From: Monilinia fructicola
Taxonomy: Eukaryota > Ascomycota > Leotiomycetes > Helotiales > Sclerotiniaceae
Direction: 5' to 3'
NCBI GenBank assembly: GCA_008692225.1
Contig: VICG01000015.1
Span: forward strand, 1,567,001-1,631,000
Length of the DNA stretch: 64,000 nt
The translations under genes and the position numbers were made by a program. Shown piece after piece: positions 1-11,399 of the stretch. The first letter of the stretch is position 1. Each line of letters opens with the position of its first letter. Below the pieces are notes generated by a model, which saw nothing but the letters and a program-made list of their open reading frames with translations, was not told the DNA's origin and made no database searches.

Positions 1-1378
1 GAACTTCTCTTTGTGGTCGGAAGTAAACACTGCAATATCAGCTGGATTGATATTTTGACCACTTCAAAAATTCCTGTCGCCATTGAACAACGGACATAGA
101 ACTCGTGCAGAGGACGATGACACCCTTCTTGATTGTGCAAGCCGCGGTGATACCAACTAAGGTTTTTCCAGCACCACAAGGCAACACAATAAATACCACT
201 CTTAGCTCGGCCATTACCAAACATCTTACTCAGACTCTTTTCCTGGTAATGTCGAATTTGGGCACTAGGTCTCAGATCAATCTCGAGATTCGGATTGGCT
301 TCATCGTTACGGAAATCGTATTCCTCAAGTACAGGCAATGCAAGCTCCAGACATCGCTTCTGTACAGCTTCTACACCATCATCGGCAATTTCAAACGCAT
401 GCACGGCCTCTTCTTCATCATCATCATCGTCCTCTTCATTAAGCTTGGCATAAATATCCTCTTGTGTAGGATCTTGTCCTTCTTCTTGTCTATCTGTTCC
501 ATTTTGAGGTCTGTCCGTAGCTTGTTGAACCCCAGCTGCATTTTTCGTTCCTGGGATGACCAAGCCCCCCATAGTAGGGGCGATAGTTGTAGTAATTTCG
601 GTCGTTCCTTGAACCCTAATTGGACCTATCACTGGATCCTTTAAAAGACGTTGCAGCAGCTCGGGATCCGAACTTTCGACGTAATGCTTTGTATTTTTTG
701 AGGACCAGCTTGACTTTGCCATAACTCTGAGTACAGTTGGTAATGAAATCTCTAATGTTCTCGGGTATAGGCATCTTTGAAAGCCGATCAAGAACATTGA
801 TGATATCCTTAGGATCTAAGCCAACTGATACAGCAGCGTACAGACTATGAGGTGTTAGAGCATACTCGTGTAAGAAGCTAGGTCGTGATTTGGGCTCTGC
901 TATCGTGGTCAGAAAGTCTTGAGCGTGCGCTGCCAGTGGTGAGAAACTTTCTAGAATAATGCGTGCTTTCTGTGGATCTATCCATAATGGCCGGTTTGGC
1001 GTGATCGGGCTTCAGAGATAAGTATGAAAAATCATTGTTGCCAAAATGATGACTAGCAGAATCCCTAGTCCACTTGGAATTGTGTTTAGCCTGGTAGCTT
1101 TCTGCTGAGAACTTGCTTATTGCGCGCCGCTGATATTTGCCTTCTCATCCTCCGTAGCTTCTAGGCCTTGTTGATCAAGATCGTCTATGGTTCCATCTTG
1201 GTATTCATCATCACTGCTAACATTACTGCGAGGGGTCGCAGGTCCTGGTGTAGAAGCAGCAGAGTCTTTGTTCGATTTTGTAGAACCTCGCACACCTGGA
1301 TGCTGTCAGTCATCATAAGTTCATAGTAAAGCAAATACAAAGCCTCATACTTGATGTGGCTTTCCTCTTTGGAGGCAT
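1..1378 (-). CDS. SSL2: XPB/Ssl2 (Rad25) TFIIH DNA helicase, N-terminal part
   Basis: 3'-to-5' DNA helicase/translocase subunit of TFIIH, acting in nuclear promoter opening and nucleotide excision repair. Only the N-terminal part lies in the window; the rest runs off the left edge. The start is ATG at 1378 (MPPKRKA), followed by an intron at 1296-1350. Next come a Ser/Asp-rich linker, the XPB N-terminal domain, an acidic stretch near 430 and the RecA1 start with Walker A PCGAGKT near 160, followed by [14 protein letters not shown]. Six single extra bases break the frame (near 53-56, 191-193, 694-699, 995-997, 1090-1091 and 1127-1128). Removing each restores family-typical sequence, so I infer sequencing errors, not a pseudogene. 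The gene diverges from the CHY-finger gene. Confidence 0.93.
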
Positions 1379-1710
1379 CTCGAAGTTCCTTCAAAAAATT
1401 ATACCGCGTGGGTTAGATGATTATTTGGAGGAACAGAAGAGATGGAGGTTTAAGTTTCTCTTTGAATGGCGAGAATGTCGTAGTTGGTGCGCAAGGCTGA
1501 GTTGCTGAGTAATGAGATTCTAACGCTAAATTGTCAGGTTCAGCCTGATATTCAATGCCGGGAACCTTTTTTTTTTTGGGGATTGCATGTGAAGCTGTGA
1601 CTTGTTCTATTTACAAAACCCTGCGGCAGAAGATCACTTTGAAAGCTGGAGATTAAAGTCAAATACAAACTCTCAGACTACAGTAATACGAAATCTTATA
1701 TTTCTGCATT
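1379..1710. promoter_or_regulatory. divergent promoter region, XPB / CHY-finger gene
   Basis: 332 bp between two divergent starts. It must hold both 5' regions. A T-run lies at 1569-1577. I see no clear TATA box or other recognisable site. Confidence 0.5.
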
Positions 1711-2240
1711 ATGTGGTAAGATTCAAGTCATTCTCGGTGCTGATCAAAAACTTTAACAGAATTCTAGTAAACACATTCTCAACGCTCAAGTTCCATTCGA
1801 TCGCCATGCTGTAAGACCAACGTCCTAAGATAGCTTTTCCATACTAAATTCTGACTCAAGGTCGAAAATGGTTTGATTGCGCCGAGTGTCATCATGAAAC
1901 CGAATCCCACCCTTTGAAGAAGACCACAGAAATGGTATTACTCGTTCCTACAACCCCTCTCCTCGACCCCTCATACTGACCACAACGCAAGACGTTCGCA
2001 TGCAAGAAATGTAAAAAGGCATTCCGAAAAGACTTCGCCGATGAGACGGATGATGGCGACGAATACTGCCCCCACTGCGATAATCATTATGTTATTGAGG
2101 CTGTGGAGCCAAAGCCAATGTTGAAGTTCGAAGGCGAGGATGTCAGGAAGGATAGCAGAATGATTAAGGATGACCGACTACAGGGAAAAGCACAGAGAAC
2201 CATCTTTGATGTGGAAGAGGCTCCAAATAAGTTGGGATAA
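1711..2240 (+). CDS. CHY-type zinc finger protein, four exons with a 5-nt first coding exon
   Basis: Small zinc-binding protein of the fungal CHY-finger family; molecular role unknown to me. Exons are 1711-1715, 1768-1810, 1861-1934 and 1992-2240, coding for about 123 residues. The first coding exon is only ATGTG; the join gives MCKHILNAQV, the expected CxH start. Zinc ligands follow in order: CC, FDCAECHHE, FACKKCKK and EYCPHCDNH, then an acidic and basic tail ending NKLG. Introns have GTAAG or GTATT donors and CTAG, CAAG and GCAAG acceptors. One base seems to be missing at 1791-1792; adding it turns a nonsense path into SIRSPCC. The gene is convergent with proteasome alpha4, 246 bp away. 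The domain family is well supported by the spaced Cys/His pattern. Confidence 0.85.
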
Positions 2241-2486
2241 TATGATGCGTTACGAACCTGGAAATTAAAAAGGAGTCTGAATTTAGCGGCATGGACATGG
2301 GAAATTGGTATTCAGCGGTGATGGTTAATAAGCTAATATGCAGATTCATAGAGTGTCAGTATTTTGCACATAATACTCATTAAAAAATCAGGTTGCATCA
2401 GCACAACCAAGGTTGTGTCATTTCGTCGCTCATTGCTATAGTACAGAGACTCTATGAAGTGCAGAAAGTCATAAATATCAGTCTAC

Positions 2487-3507
2487 TTATTGGGTAGCAG
2501 CATCATCGGGTCCTCTCGTCAAAATCGCAGCAGTACCTCCCGAGCGGCCACCCTTCTTCTTAGCAGCCTCCTCTGATTTCTCCTGCTCAATATCCTTCAC
2601 ATATTTTTCAATATCCTCCACTGGCAACATTTCAATAAGCTTGCCTGGTGCCATGATAGCAATCTCTATATTCTTCGCTCCAGTTTGCACAACCTCCAGT
2701 AATGACTTGATTGTCAATTTGATGGTAGCTTCTCGATCTAAATCATCCTTGTGGTTTCTCTCTAGGAACTCTCGTACAGTCTTGCTTGATCTACCGATAG
2801 CATTGGCTTTCCTAGAAGTTTGTTAGCATACTATGTATACAAAGCATATATAAGAAAATCAACATACCACGCAGAGTAGATTCCGGATGGCTCGGTCTGG
2901 TATAATCTTGGAGTCTGATCATTGGGGTCGAATCCAACAATCAATGTACTAATACCGAACGGTCTAACACCACCACTTTGTGTATATCTCTGTTGCACAC
3001 CAGCCACATACTTTGTGATGTACTCTATTGTAACTGGGTCCTCAACCGTAAGACGATGTGATTGTGCTTCTAATCTTGCCTTGTCGACGACTAAGATTCG
3101 TGCATCGGCATTGAGACCTGCAAAAGCGAGGCAAACGTGGGTATCGACAAGACCAATTTTTGATGGCGTAATACGGGTATCTTGTAACTTCATCGCGGAA
3201 CGCTTCTCACATCCTAGAACTACAATATCTTTGCCTTCACTCCGACCGCGCATGTCCCTATATTAATATAAGCTGTTGTCCGTTTCTTGTTCGTAGCTAA
3301 CTGTAGTACCTCTCTTGACAGCTTCGAGAGCATATTCGACTTGGAAAACATGACCATCCGGACTACAATAGCTGTCAGATTGCTTCTTGAAGATATCCAT
3401 ATCGTAAACTAACCTGAAAACTAAATGTATGTTAGCTACCTTTTGAATCATTGATTTACTTAGACAAATAGCTTACCAGACAACGCTCTATCATATCCCG
3501 AAGCCAT
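2487..3507 (-). CDS. PRE6: 20S proteasome subunit alpha4 (Pre6/PSMA7)
   Basis: Structural alpha4 subunit of the 20S proteasome outer ring. Exons on the minus strand are 3477-3507, 3414-3420, 3310-3362, 2868-3257 and 2487-2811, giving about 268 residues. The N-terminus reads [10 protein letters not shown] and then the family hallmark [13 protein letters not shown]. That hallmark is only formed if a 7-nt exon (TTTTCAG) is spliced in. Further family sequence includes [46 protein letters not shown] and KANAIGR, followed by a C-terminal KKKGGRSGG tail. One G is missing at 3234-3235 (VKGKD); with it the exon lengths sum to whole codons. The protein has an extra Val in [10 protein letters not shown] compared with the usual ARILVDKAR. 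The subunit type is assigned from the N-terminal and C-terminal alpha4 features. Confidence 0.95.
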
Positions 3508-4078
3508 GATTTTATGACGATCTGAACTGTAAAGTGAAATTAAATGGATTTTTTGGGTATCTCGAGAATGATCGAAGCTTAATGAGAAAGGCGGGAGAGT
3601 ATCGATGGAGCTTTATGATTGAACTGCAGGCAGCTCAGCGTACGAAGCTACGCGACGACAGGAAGGTCCAACTTGAGCTTGTCCCCACAATCCTCAGGCA
3701 CTCACTTGTTGGTGGACAAGGCTGAACATCAAGTCTGTCCGCCAAGGTATCTCTATCTGCACAGACCAGATCGTCACAAGGCTAAATTACAGCCCTCAGG
3801 ATTTTGGTTAAAACTCCCCAAGTATCTACGAACCAAACTCTCTTTCAAAATCTTTAAGGCAATAATCTTATCCGAGTTCTTGAAGGCTTCAAGATTCCAA
3901 TTCTTTAATATAAATTATACTTTTCCCAAAAACCTGAAATTGAAAGTTCAAAGAGACGTGCAACAAAACTTTTGGAAGATTTTGGAATAAACTTTGATAA
4001 AGCTCGCCATCGTAACCCCACTCCTAATTTCTTCCTCTCAAGAATTTGGGAAGCCTTCTTCAATTGACCATTGCAAAC
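3508..4078. promoter_or_regulatory. divergent promoter region, PRE6 / DLD2-like gene
   Basis: 571 bp separating divergent starts. It contains the 5' regions of both genes. I cannot point to a proteasome-associated control element or a TATA box. Confidence 0.45.
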
Positions 4079-5805
4079 ATGGCAATTCGATCACGAATCT
4101 CTCTCGCTGCTCGCAGAGCGCGAGTATCTTCAGCATCATCAGCATGCTCGAGAATAAGACCATTACGACCATTGGCCCAAATGCGATGGCAAAGTACCGC
4201 AAGTACGGAAGACAGTGAGGGAATAGCCAAAGGAACTACTGGCACATCGAAGACGATAAAATTCACATCCGAAACATACCCTGAAATAAAACGAGACTCA
4301 AGGTTCGCACAAATTTCTGAGGAGAATGTGAAATTTTTCAAGGATTTACTGGGGAAAGAATCTGCAGTTATTGATGGAGTCACAAAGGACGCTACAGATG
4401 ATATTGAACCTTTCAATGGGGATTGGATGCGCAAATATAGAGGACATACAAGTTTGGTTTTTGAAACCTGGGTCTACGGAGGAAGTGAGCAAGATCCTGA
4501 AATACTGCAATGATAACATGTTAGCAGTTGTCCCACAAGGTGGAAATACTGGACTTGTAGGAGGCTCAGTTCCAGTATTCGACGAGATTGTCATTAATAT
4601 GAGTCGAATGAATCAAATTCGATCGTTTGATGAAGTTTCGGGCACACTTGTTGTAGATGCTGGTGTTGTTCTGGAAACTGCGGACAATTATCTGGCAGAG
4701 CGCAAACATATCTTCCCATTGGATCTAGGCGCCAAGGGATCATGTCATATAGGAGGCAATGTTGCAACCAATGCTGGAGGTTTAAGACTGTTACGATATG
4801 GAAGTTTACATGGAAATGTTCTCGGTATAGAGGCAGTCCTACCAGATGGAACAATCGTTGATGACCTCTCGAAATTGAGAAAAAACAATACTGGTTATAT
4901 GATCTAAAGCAATTATTCATTGGTGGTGAAGGTACGATTGGTATAATTACTGGAATTTCAATCATCTGCCCTCAAAGATCAAATGCCATCAATGTAGCAT
5001 TCTTTGGTCTTGAATCATTCGAAAAAGGTTCAAGAAGCATTTAAGGAAGCTAAAGGTCAACTTTCCGAAATTCTCTCCGCATTCGAACTCATGGACAGCT
5101 ACAGTCAAGACTTGGTTCAAAGAGTAACAAAAAACAAAAGACCATTGGAAGGTGAGTATCCTTTCTACTGTCTTATCGAAACCAGCGGTTCCAACTCCGA
5201 ACACGATCAAGAGAAACTCAATAATTTCCTGGAGCATGTTATGGAGAAGGAAATTGTCTCCGATGGTACCTTGGCCGAGAACGCAACGCAAATCAAAGAT
5301 CTTTGGGGCTGGAGAGAAGGTATCCCTGAATGTCTTGGTCACTGGGGTGGTGTCTACAAATATACGATCTCTCTATTCCTCTAAAAGAACTCTACCAGCT
5401 CGTCGATGACGTGAGAGAGAAAATCACCGAAGCTGGTCTTATTGGTGATACTTCAGACCACCCAGTTGTAGGAGTAGTGGGTTATGGACATATGGGAGAT
5501 TCAAATTTGCATCTCAATGTAGCTACCCGAAGCTATGATAAGAGAGTTGAGAAAGTATTAGAGCCATTCGTTTATGAATGGATTGCAAAGAGAAATGGAA
5601 GTATCAGTGCAGAGCATGGATTAGGTTTAGCGAAGAAGAATTATATTGGATATAGTAGGAGCGAGACTATGATTGGATTGATGAAACAGATCAAGAACCT
5701 TTACGATCCTGTGAGTTTTTCCCATCATATCTTGAGATTAGTATATGTGTGCCCCCTACTGACGTAAAATAGAACGGGATCATGAATCCATATAAATACA
5801 TTTGA
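4079..5805 (+). CDS. DLD2: mitochondrial D-2-hydroxyacid dehydrogenase, DLD2/D2HGDH type
   Basis: FAD enzyme of the VAO/PCMH family that oxidises D-2-hydroxyglutarate or D-lactate. The start at 4079 gives an Arg/Ser/Ala-rich mitochondrial presequence ([15 protein letters not shown]...). The FAD-binding segment is [18 protein letters not shown], followed by [20 protein letters not shown]. The C-terminal catalytic domain has [13 protein letters not shown] and [12 protein letters not shown]. An intron at 5711-5772 precedes the last 33 nt ([10 protein letters not shown]). Four insertions break the frame: +1 at 4458-4462, +2 near 4896-4900, +1 at 5022-5026 and +2 near 5361-5365. Removing 6 nt leaves exactly 553 codons. 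All flanking sequence is well conserved, so I infer sequence errors. Whether the substrate is D-2-HG or D-lactate cannot be told. Confidence 0.92.
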
Positions 5806-6438
5806 AAGGATGTAGAGATATTTCGGCTGTAATTTGGACAATTTGGCGTGTTTGTTACAGGTTCAGATATCATTCTTCAAAATTTGATGGGAGGGAGATT
5901 GGATAAAGAATCGAGGTTTGTAGATATAATCACCACACAATCGAAAGTACATCAAATCCATTGCAAAATCACCGTCACACACACATATATGTAAGGATTT
6001 CGATCTCAAATATCTAAGCATCATTACAATAATTCAATCCACACCCATTCATCCTTGATATTCCAACCAAGGCCCCAAATCCAAGCCCACTCCCCCTATC
6101 AACCCAACATCCAACTCTACGTCAAAATCGTACATTCATCCCTTCCCCTCATCACCAGGCAAATTTTGTTACAAAGCAGAGTTCAACCGTGAAGCACCAA
6201 TAACATCCGATCAGCCAGCATGGATCCACACCCTCCCCCATAAGCTCCCCACGATATCTCTCCTATTCCAACAAATCTCTCCATCGCCGTTATTGTATCA
6301 ATCTCTTTCAAATTTGACGTATCGAATGAATGAATGAATGGATGGATGAATAGTCGCCACTGAAGACCCACTCAATCAATATCCCTCACACCCATCACAT
6401 CACATAATATCACATCATATCACAGCTCACTTCATATC

Positions 6439-6513
6439 ATCCATCCATCCATCCATCCATCCATCCATCCATCCATCCATCCATCCATCCATCCATCCAT
6501 CCATCCATCCATC
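6439..6513. repeat. (CATC)n tetranucleotide microsatellite
   Basis: About 19 uninterrupted copies of CATC, continuing imperfectly to about 6535. Copy number in long homogeneous arrays is often mis-assembled. Confidence 0.95.
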
Positions 6514-6639
6514 ATCCATTCCATCCATCCATCCAACCAACCCTACACCCACGAACACTTACAGTATCCTGATCGAATTATCGATACCCGCATAATATCC
6601 GCTTCAAACCCCATCTAAGTCCCAAAAAGCCCTCCCGCA

Positions 6640-7045
6640 AATAAAAACCAAGCCTCGAATCACAACCTCTTCCGCGACGATATATCCGCGGAGGTGCCGC
6701 GGCGCGTGGCCAGAACGTGCAGGGTGTTGAATTACAGGCTGGACATGAATGCATCGGGGGTCATTATTGGGTGTATAGGGATCAAGGTGAGGGTGAGGGT
6801 GCGAGGACGGTGATCGAGCAAGTGCATCTATCCATTCCTCACCCCCCGCATCAAGACGCACCTCGCCTTTCTTTCCCCGTCGTGATCTTCCCCCGTCGAC
6901 GTCGTCTTGCTACATTCGCATCATACCGACGCGACACCTACACCCGAGAAGAAAATCCTCGCTCGCTTAATCCCGCGGCCGAGAAAGGAGTCGAGGCGAT
7001 GGCGACGAGGGGGCTGACGCGAAAGATACGTAGTGGCACGGTGAT
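6640..7045. other. GC- and CpG-rich block of unknown function
   Basis: Dense CpG (for example GGTGCCGCGGCGCG near 6695) contrasts with AT-richer sequence on both sides. No ATG-initiated conserved protein is seen. It could be a promoter or 5' leader of an unrecognised transcript. Confidence 0.4.
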
Positions 7046-7940
7046 TTGAGATAGCTATCCATTCACCGATCACAGGAGTAGGAGCCAATATTTTCACATT
7101 GCCTAATTAACGTATGGGACTGACTAACGCGGCGCCGGAAATTCAAATGCTGGAAACATTGAGCTTTCTCTACCTGGATCGGATATCGTAATGAGTGATG
7201 ATTGCAAAGGAGAAAGTGCACCTACAATTCGTTGGGCAATGACAACTATCGCAGTTGGAAAGGCGGAGAGCAGATCCAGAAGCGCCGTCTCAACTTCCCA
7301 CCTGTCCGATGTCCCGCTCATCGCATGTTACACCCGAGAAAGCCAGGACCTTCAAAAAGCCAAGACGACACCGCTCCTACGCAGTGCATAAAGATTACCC
7401 AGATACGTGTCGTTATCCGGGAATTCTCAAACAGGCGTTAAAGCGTGGAATTACGCGAGTCATACTAAAGCATTTTTTGAGCAGAGCGTACTCAAATTTT
7501 TCTTTTGCCAGTTGCTTGCGCTTACGCACTGGAACGTCATGCTTGTCACTGGGATTTGGATCTTTGTGCTTATGAGGAGATGGTGCTCGCTATTAATGGA
7601 GTGGCGGAGGTACGGAAAGTAATCATTCTGGCAACGACGTAGGTTCATCATCGTCAAGATCGAGAGTGCGGCTACACGGGGCTAATCGTATGACGGTAAG
7701 CGGAAGAAAAGCATTGTATGTAAGGTTAAGGTTATTCATAAATCCCATGATGACTCCTCGATACACCTCCATACCCAGGCCTAATATATACGCATGAAAC
7801 CGTGTTTCAAATCCGAATCTGAAGGATAACGCTGTTACTGAGCACCCCAACACCCCAACCATCTCAGCCCCTATAAAACTCCAAAAGCAATCACACCATA
7901 ACAACCTGGCAAAACTGCCCCGCTACCCCCAAAAAACTCC

Positions 7941-8990
7941 TCATAAATACCAAAACCCCGCGTCCTGCCCATCCCACCTCGCGCCCAAATCACAAGAATT
8001 ATCCACCCTATAAAAAACCTTCTGCACCGCACAATTCGCACACCTAACCCTCCACCTCCCCGTTTTCTCATCAAACATCGAGCGTAAATCATTGAGATGC
8101 ATAAAGCCATGACCCTTGGGACAGGTCTCACTGGATTTTCTTTGCGGCAGTGACAGCACTTCTCCCTTCCCCTGCCCTTTCAATTTCGGCAAGCCGGGCA
8201 CTAACGTCAAAGCAACAGGTTCCGAAGCCATAGTCGAGAATAAATCATACGCGATATCTGGGTTACCTCGACACAAAGCGGCGAAATCCTCTCGATGCTT
8301 CAGGTCACGCGCATGTAGACAAGCGGCGCGGAGAGCGCGCGAGGTGAGGCACGTGTCGGATTCTGGGAGTCGGTCGTAGAGAAGAGATCTAGGCTGGCGG
8401 TGAAGGAGGGGGAGTTCCAATCTGTCAGGAGAGCGGTTTCGAATTTTTTGGTCGCGAGCATTTTGAGGGGTGGGATGTCGTATTTGTCGGCTATGACGTA
8501 GAGCATTGTGTTGACGAGGAGGGGGCCGTGGTTTTCTATGTGAGATTCTTCGCTTGTGGTGGTGTCGTCGTAGTCTTGAGTGTAGAGAAAATTGATCATT
8601 CTTGCGACGGTGCTGGGATCGTCATCTTCCAGGTTGAGAATGCCGGTTATGGATTCCTGTGTTAGGTCTTAGCATTGATTAAGCGTGTCATCCATACAGC
8701 ATTCGACTTTATAGGTTTGTCGAAAGGATTGAAGAAATGAGGGCTAACCCTAAAGTTTCCGTTTGCTGCAGCTTGTATAGGTTTGGATTGAGTGCAGACG
8801 ACGACTCGATGAACATGAAAGGTCTTTGCATGACATTTGATAATGAAGTCACTATATTCATTTGCGTTCATCATCCTGATTGCCATCAGTGAGGTCATTC
8901 CATACAATGGTAGGTTCCAAGAGCATACCTAGCCCACAGGGCTCTGGTTGTTTCGACCGAATCATTATCACTTGATCTTTCGGGAGACAT
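7941..8990 (-). CDS. BTB/POZ domain protein
   Basis: BTB/POZ proteins mediate protein-protein contacts, often as Cullin-3 adaptors; no specific role is known for this one. Exons are 8929-8990, 8749-8875 and 7941-8656, about 300 residues. The start ATG at 8990 (MSPERSSDNDS) is followed by an intron at 8876-8928. The BTB core begins EYSDFIIKCHAKTFHVHRVVV, then a second intron (8657-8748), then ITGILNLEDDDPSTV and MINFLYTQDYDD. The C-terminal part has a possible zinc site (CPKGHG ... RCANC) near residues 250-280. Two extra bases near 8383-8386 shift the frame between SLDL and LYDRLPES; removing them gives exactly 301 codons. The BTB call is firm; the C-terminal zinc site is inferred from spacing only. 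Confidence 0.82.
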
Positions 8991-9451
8991 CTCAGTGTTT
9001 GAGATTGAAGTTTCAAATTTGTATCTTTTCTTTCCAATATATAACTGATATTCTATCCAACTTTGTCATGAAAAGATGGGTATGAAAAGAGCAAGCCATG
9101 AAATTAGACATATTGTTATAGAAGATAGCAAGTGGTTTTGGATAACTTGTGGGTCATTCAATGAAAGGCGGGGGAAATGATCCCCATGAAGAAGCAACTA
9201 TTAGGTCGTGCGCGTCGGATCGTCCGCTCCAAATCATTATTCGCCATTCCGTAATAAAAATAAAAATAGTACCATAAAATTAATCAACATATGTCGTCAT
9301 GAGCTTGGTATTTGTAACAATTATCAAACAATGTAGCATAGCGTATTGTAAATTGAAACGTTTGCATTCTTATCCAATCATCGAACTCCTATTACCTGGC
9401 CTACCTGTGATATACAGACCTAATGCACGCATAGATATATTCCGAGGTCAA
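8991..9451. other. intergenic, promoter side of the BTB gene
   Basis: 461 bp between the BTB start and the 3' end of the next gene, both on the minus strand. It should contain the BTB promoter. No clear motif seen. Confidence 0.4.
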
Positions 9452-10868
9452 TCATTCAATTCCAAAACCATCCTGATTTTGTATTCCTCTTGGTTCGTGA
9501 TTCGTCTTTCGGATCATCATTCCCACCTTGTGATGGGAGAGTCTCTCAACGTCAAAGTCAGTCCTGGCAAGATCGCGTTGGGTTGCCTTCTCGACCGTAT
9601 GACTAGACGATGTTTCCGTTTCACTGCCATCAGCAAACCTCTTCCATACACGAATCGTTGTTTCCACACTTCCATCTTCATTAGTGTAGTGCTCAACGGT
9701 CGAGCTTGAAGATACTTCTCTCTTGGATTCTGTGCATTCTGAATTTTGTTTCCCACTTAGCTCGACCTCATTGACACTCGTGGAATTTGATTGACGAGGG
9801 TCCTCAAATGTCACATTCTTGCCCTTCATTAGTTTTTCCACGGCAGTAAGTGTAGACTCAAGTGTTGTAAAGAATTGATCAGGTGAAGTCGATGCATCAG
9901 TAAGAAACTTCTCGTACATTTGTTCTTCAGTCTCGGCGTCCATTCTCAACCCTTTGCGCCTTGAGGTAGATGGGGCTACATCTTGACTGCTGGTGACATT
10001 CATTGGACTAGGCGAACGAGGTATGTTCGAGCTGGCTTCGAGGTCTGAGGTAGGCAGATGAAGGATGCCCAGTCTTCGAAGTCGTTCAATCCAATCTAAA
10101 CTGTTTTCTACACTCGAACCAATATTTTCGGATGCTGCAAAGGTGGTTGACTTGAGGCCGCTAGTTCGTACTTCTGCATCTCGACCTTGGCTAGTAAGAA
10201 GAAGATCTTCGAATGCTTCGCAATAAGGAAAATCGTCTCTAGGGACAGCTCCGGGAGCATTGTACGCCTTCGAAAATCCCAGTTCGCGCATCATGGATTG
10301 ACCAAGAGATAAGTTTAAGGGGGAGTATGGCGAAGCAAGAAGATAAGGGACCAATGAGACATCGCTCGGATCGGCTTGGTATAAGGTTATAGCAGCAAAA
10401 GAACCCATAATATGCCTAAGGTCACCAGAGAAATCGGCCAGTCAGTGGCGAATGTAAGGGGGAATATAGTGGAATATCATAAGATCCAAAAACATTCATC
10501 CTTCGATCAGAAATGAATTGATCAAAGTCCACTCCTTGGCGATGAGGTCGTTGTGATTTCTTCACAGGTATCTGAACTTCATCATCATTCGATATTATTC
10601 TCTTTTCACTTCTTGCTTCCTCCGCTTCCTTCAACTTCCTCCGCCTCATTTGTAGTTCATCTCTTCTTTTTAATTCCTCGTCGAATATGGACCATTGTGA
10701 ATTGCTGGATGGTTTTGAAAATGCAGATGGTAAACCAACAAATCCTTGAAGTATTGAGCTCACTTGCTCATCGGCGAAGTGTCGGAAACGAATGAAAGGA
10801 TTATCGGAATCGGATGGAATCTTGTTGGAATCTTTATTGATGTTATCTGAGTTTGGAGATTTCGACAT
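9452..10868 (-). CDS. uncharacterised fungal protein, about 471 residues
   Basis: I do not recognise a named domain. The start at 10868 gives MSKSPNSDNINKDSNK. The N-terminal half has a charged coiled-coil-like segment (ELKRRDELQMRRRKLKEAEE near residues 65-85). The middle has SPYSPLNLSLG and DWIERLRRLGILHLP; the C-terminal half is Ser/Thr/Glu-rich (SSSSTVEHYTNEDGSVETT...). One extra G at 10438-10439 splits the gene into two open frames; removing it joins HSPLT to DFSGDLRHIMGS and gives exactly 472 codons. No intron or targeting signal is apparent. The protein is probably soluble. The joined model is an inference from frame arithmetic and continuity of composition. Confidence 0.65.
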
Positions 10869-10891
10869 TGCGGGTTGAACAGTGTTGTTGT

Positions 10892-10962
10892 TGTTGATGC
10901 TGTTGATGCTATTGATGCTGTTGATGCTATTGATGCTGTTGATGCTATTGATGCTGTTGATG
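10892..10962. repeat. 18-bp tandem repeat upstream of the 9452-10868 gene
   Basis: Alternating TTGATGCTG and TTGATGCTA units, about four pairs, in the presumed 5' leader. On the minus strand they read in frame with the downstream ATG as Ser-Ile-Asn repeats, but a TAA precedes them and there is no in-frame ATG. Confidence 0.85.
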
Positions 10963-11399
10963 CCGTTGAAGTTGTTTAATAAGAGTTAAAGAAGTTACGA
11001 GGTATGATTGACTTAACCTTAACCCCGGGGATTTGGATGAGGGAGAAGATAGGTGTGAGGGTTGATTGTGAGATTATGAGATTGTGAGATTGTGAGATTA
11101 TGATGAGGTTTCAAGGTTTTGTTTGGATAACCTTATATATCATATGATTATGTAATTATTACAGCATCCATGGATTGATGAAGAGTGTGTTGCGGGGTTT
11201 AGGGAGCTGACTAGCTTTTGATTAGTCATGCTATAATTAGTGCGGAAGCGGAGGCACGGCTCGAACGATGGTACTTGTTTCATAATAGGCAAGTATAGCG
11301 TGCTCAGGTGCCGAATAGTTCTTTCCTTTTTAATCTTGGAACTTGATTTTATCATTAAGGTTAGTCTATCCATGGATGCGCTAGTTAATCCCCTTTAGT

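Larger units (their letters stand above)
5806..7940. other. 2.1-kb stretch without a supported gene
   Basis: 3' flank of the DLD2-like gene, then simple repeats and a CpG-rich block. The longest open frames here (for example 6604-6861 minus and 6717-7049 plus) start at GTG and show no recognisable domain. Nothing else is supported. Confidence 0.6.

Noticed and set aside
6431..6540. Possible CRISPR-like or telomeric repeat array
   Set aside because: Plain CATC microsatellite without spacers; not a telomere motif, and CRISPR arrays are not expected in a fungal nucleus.
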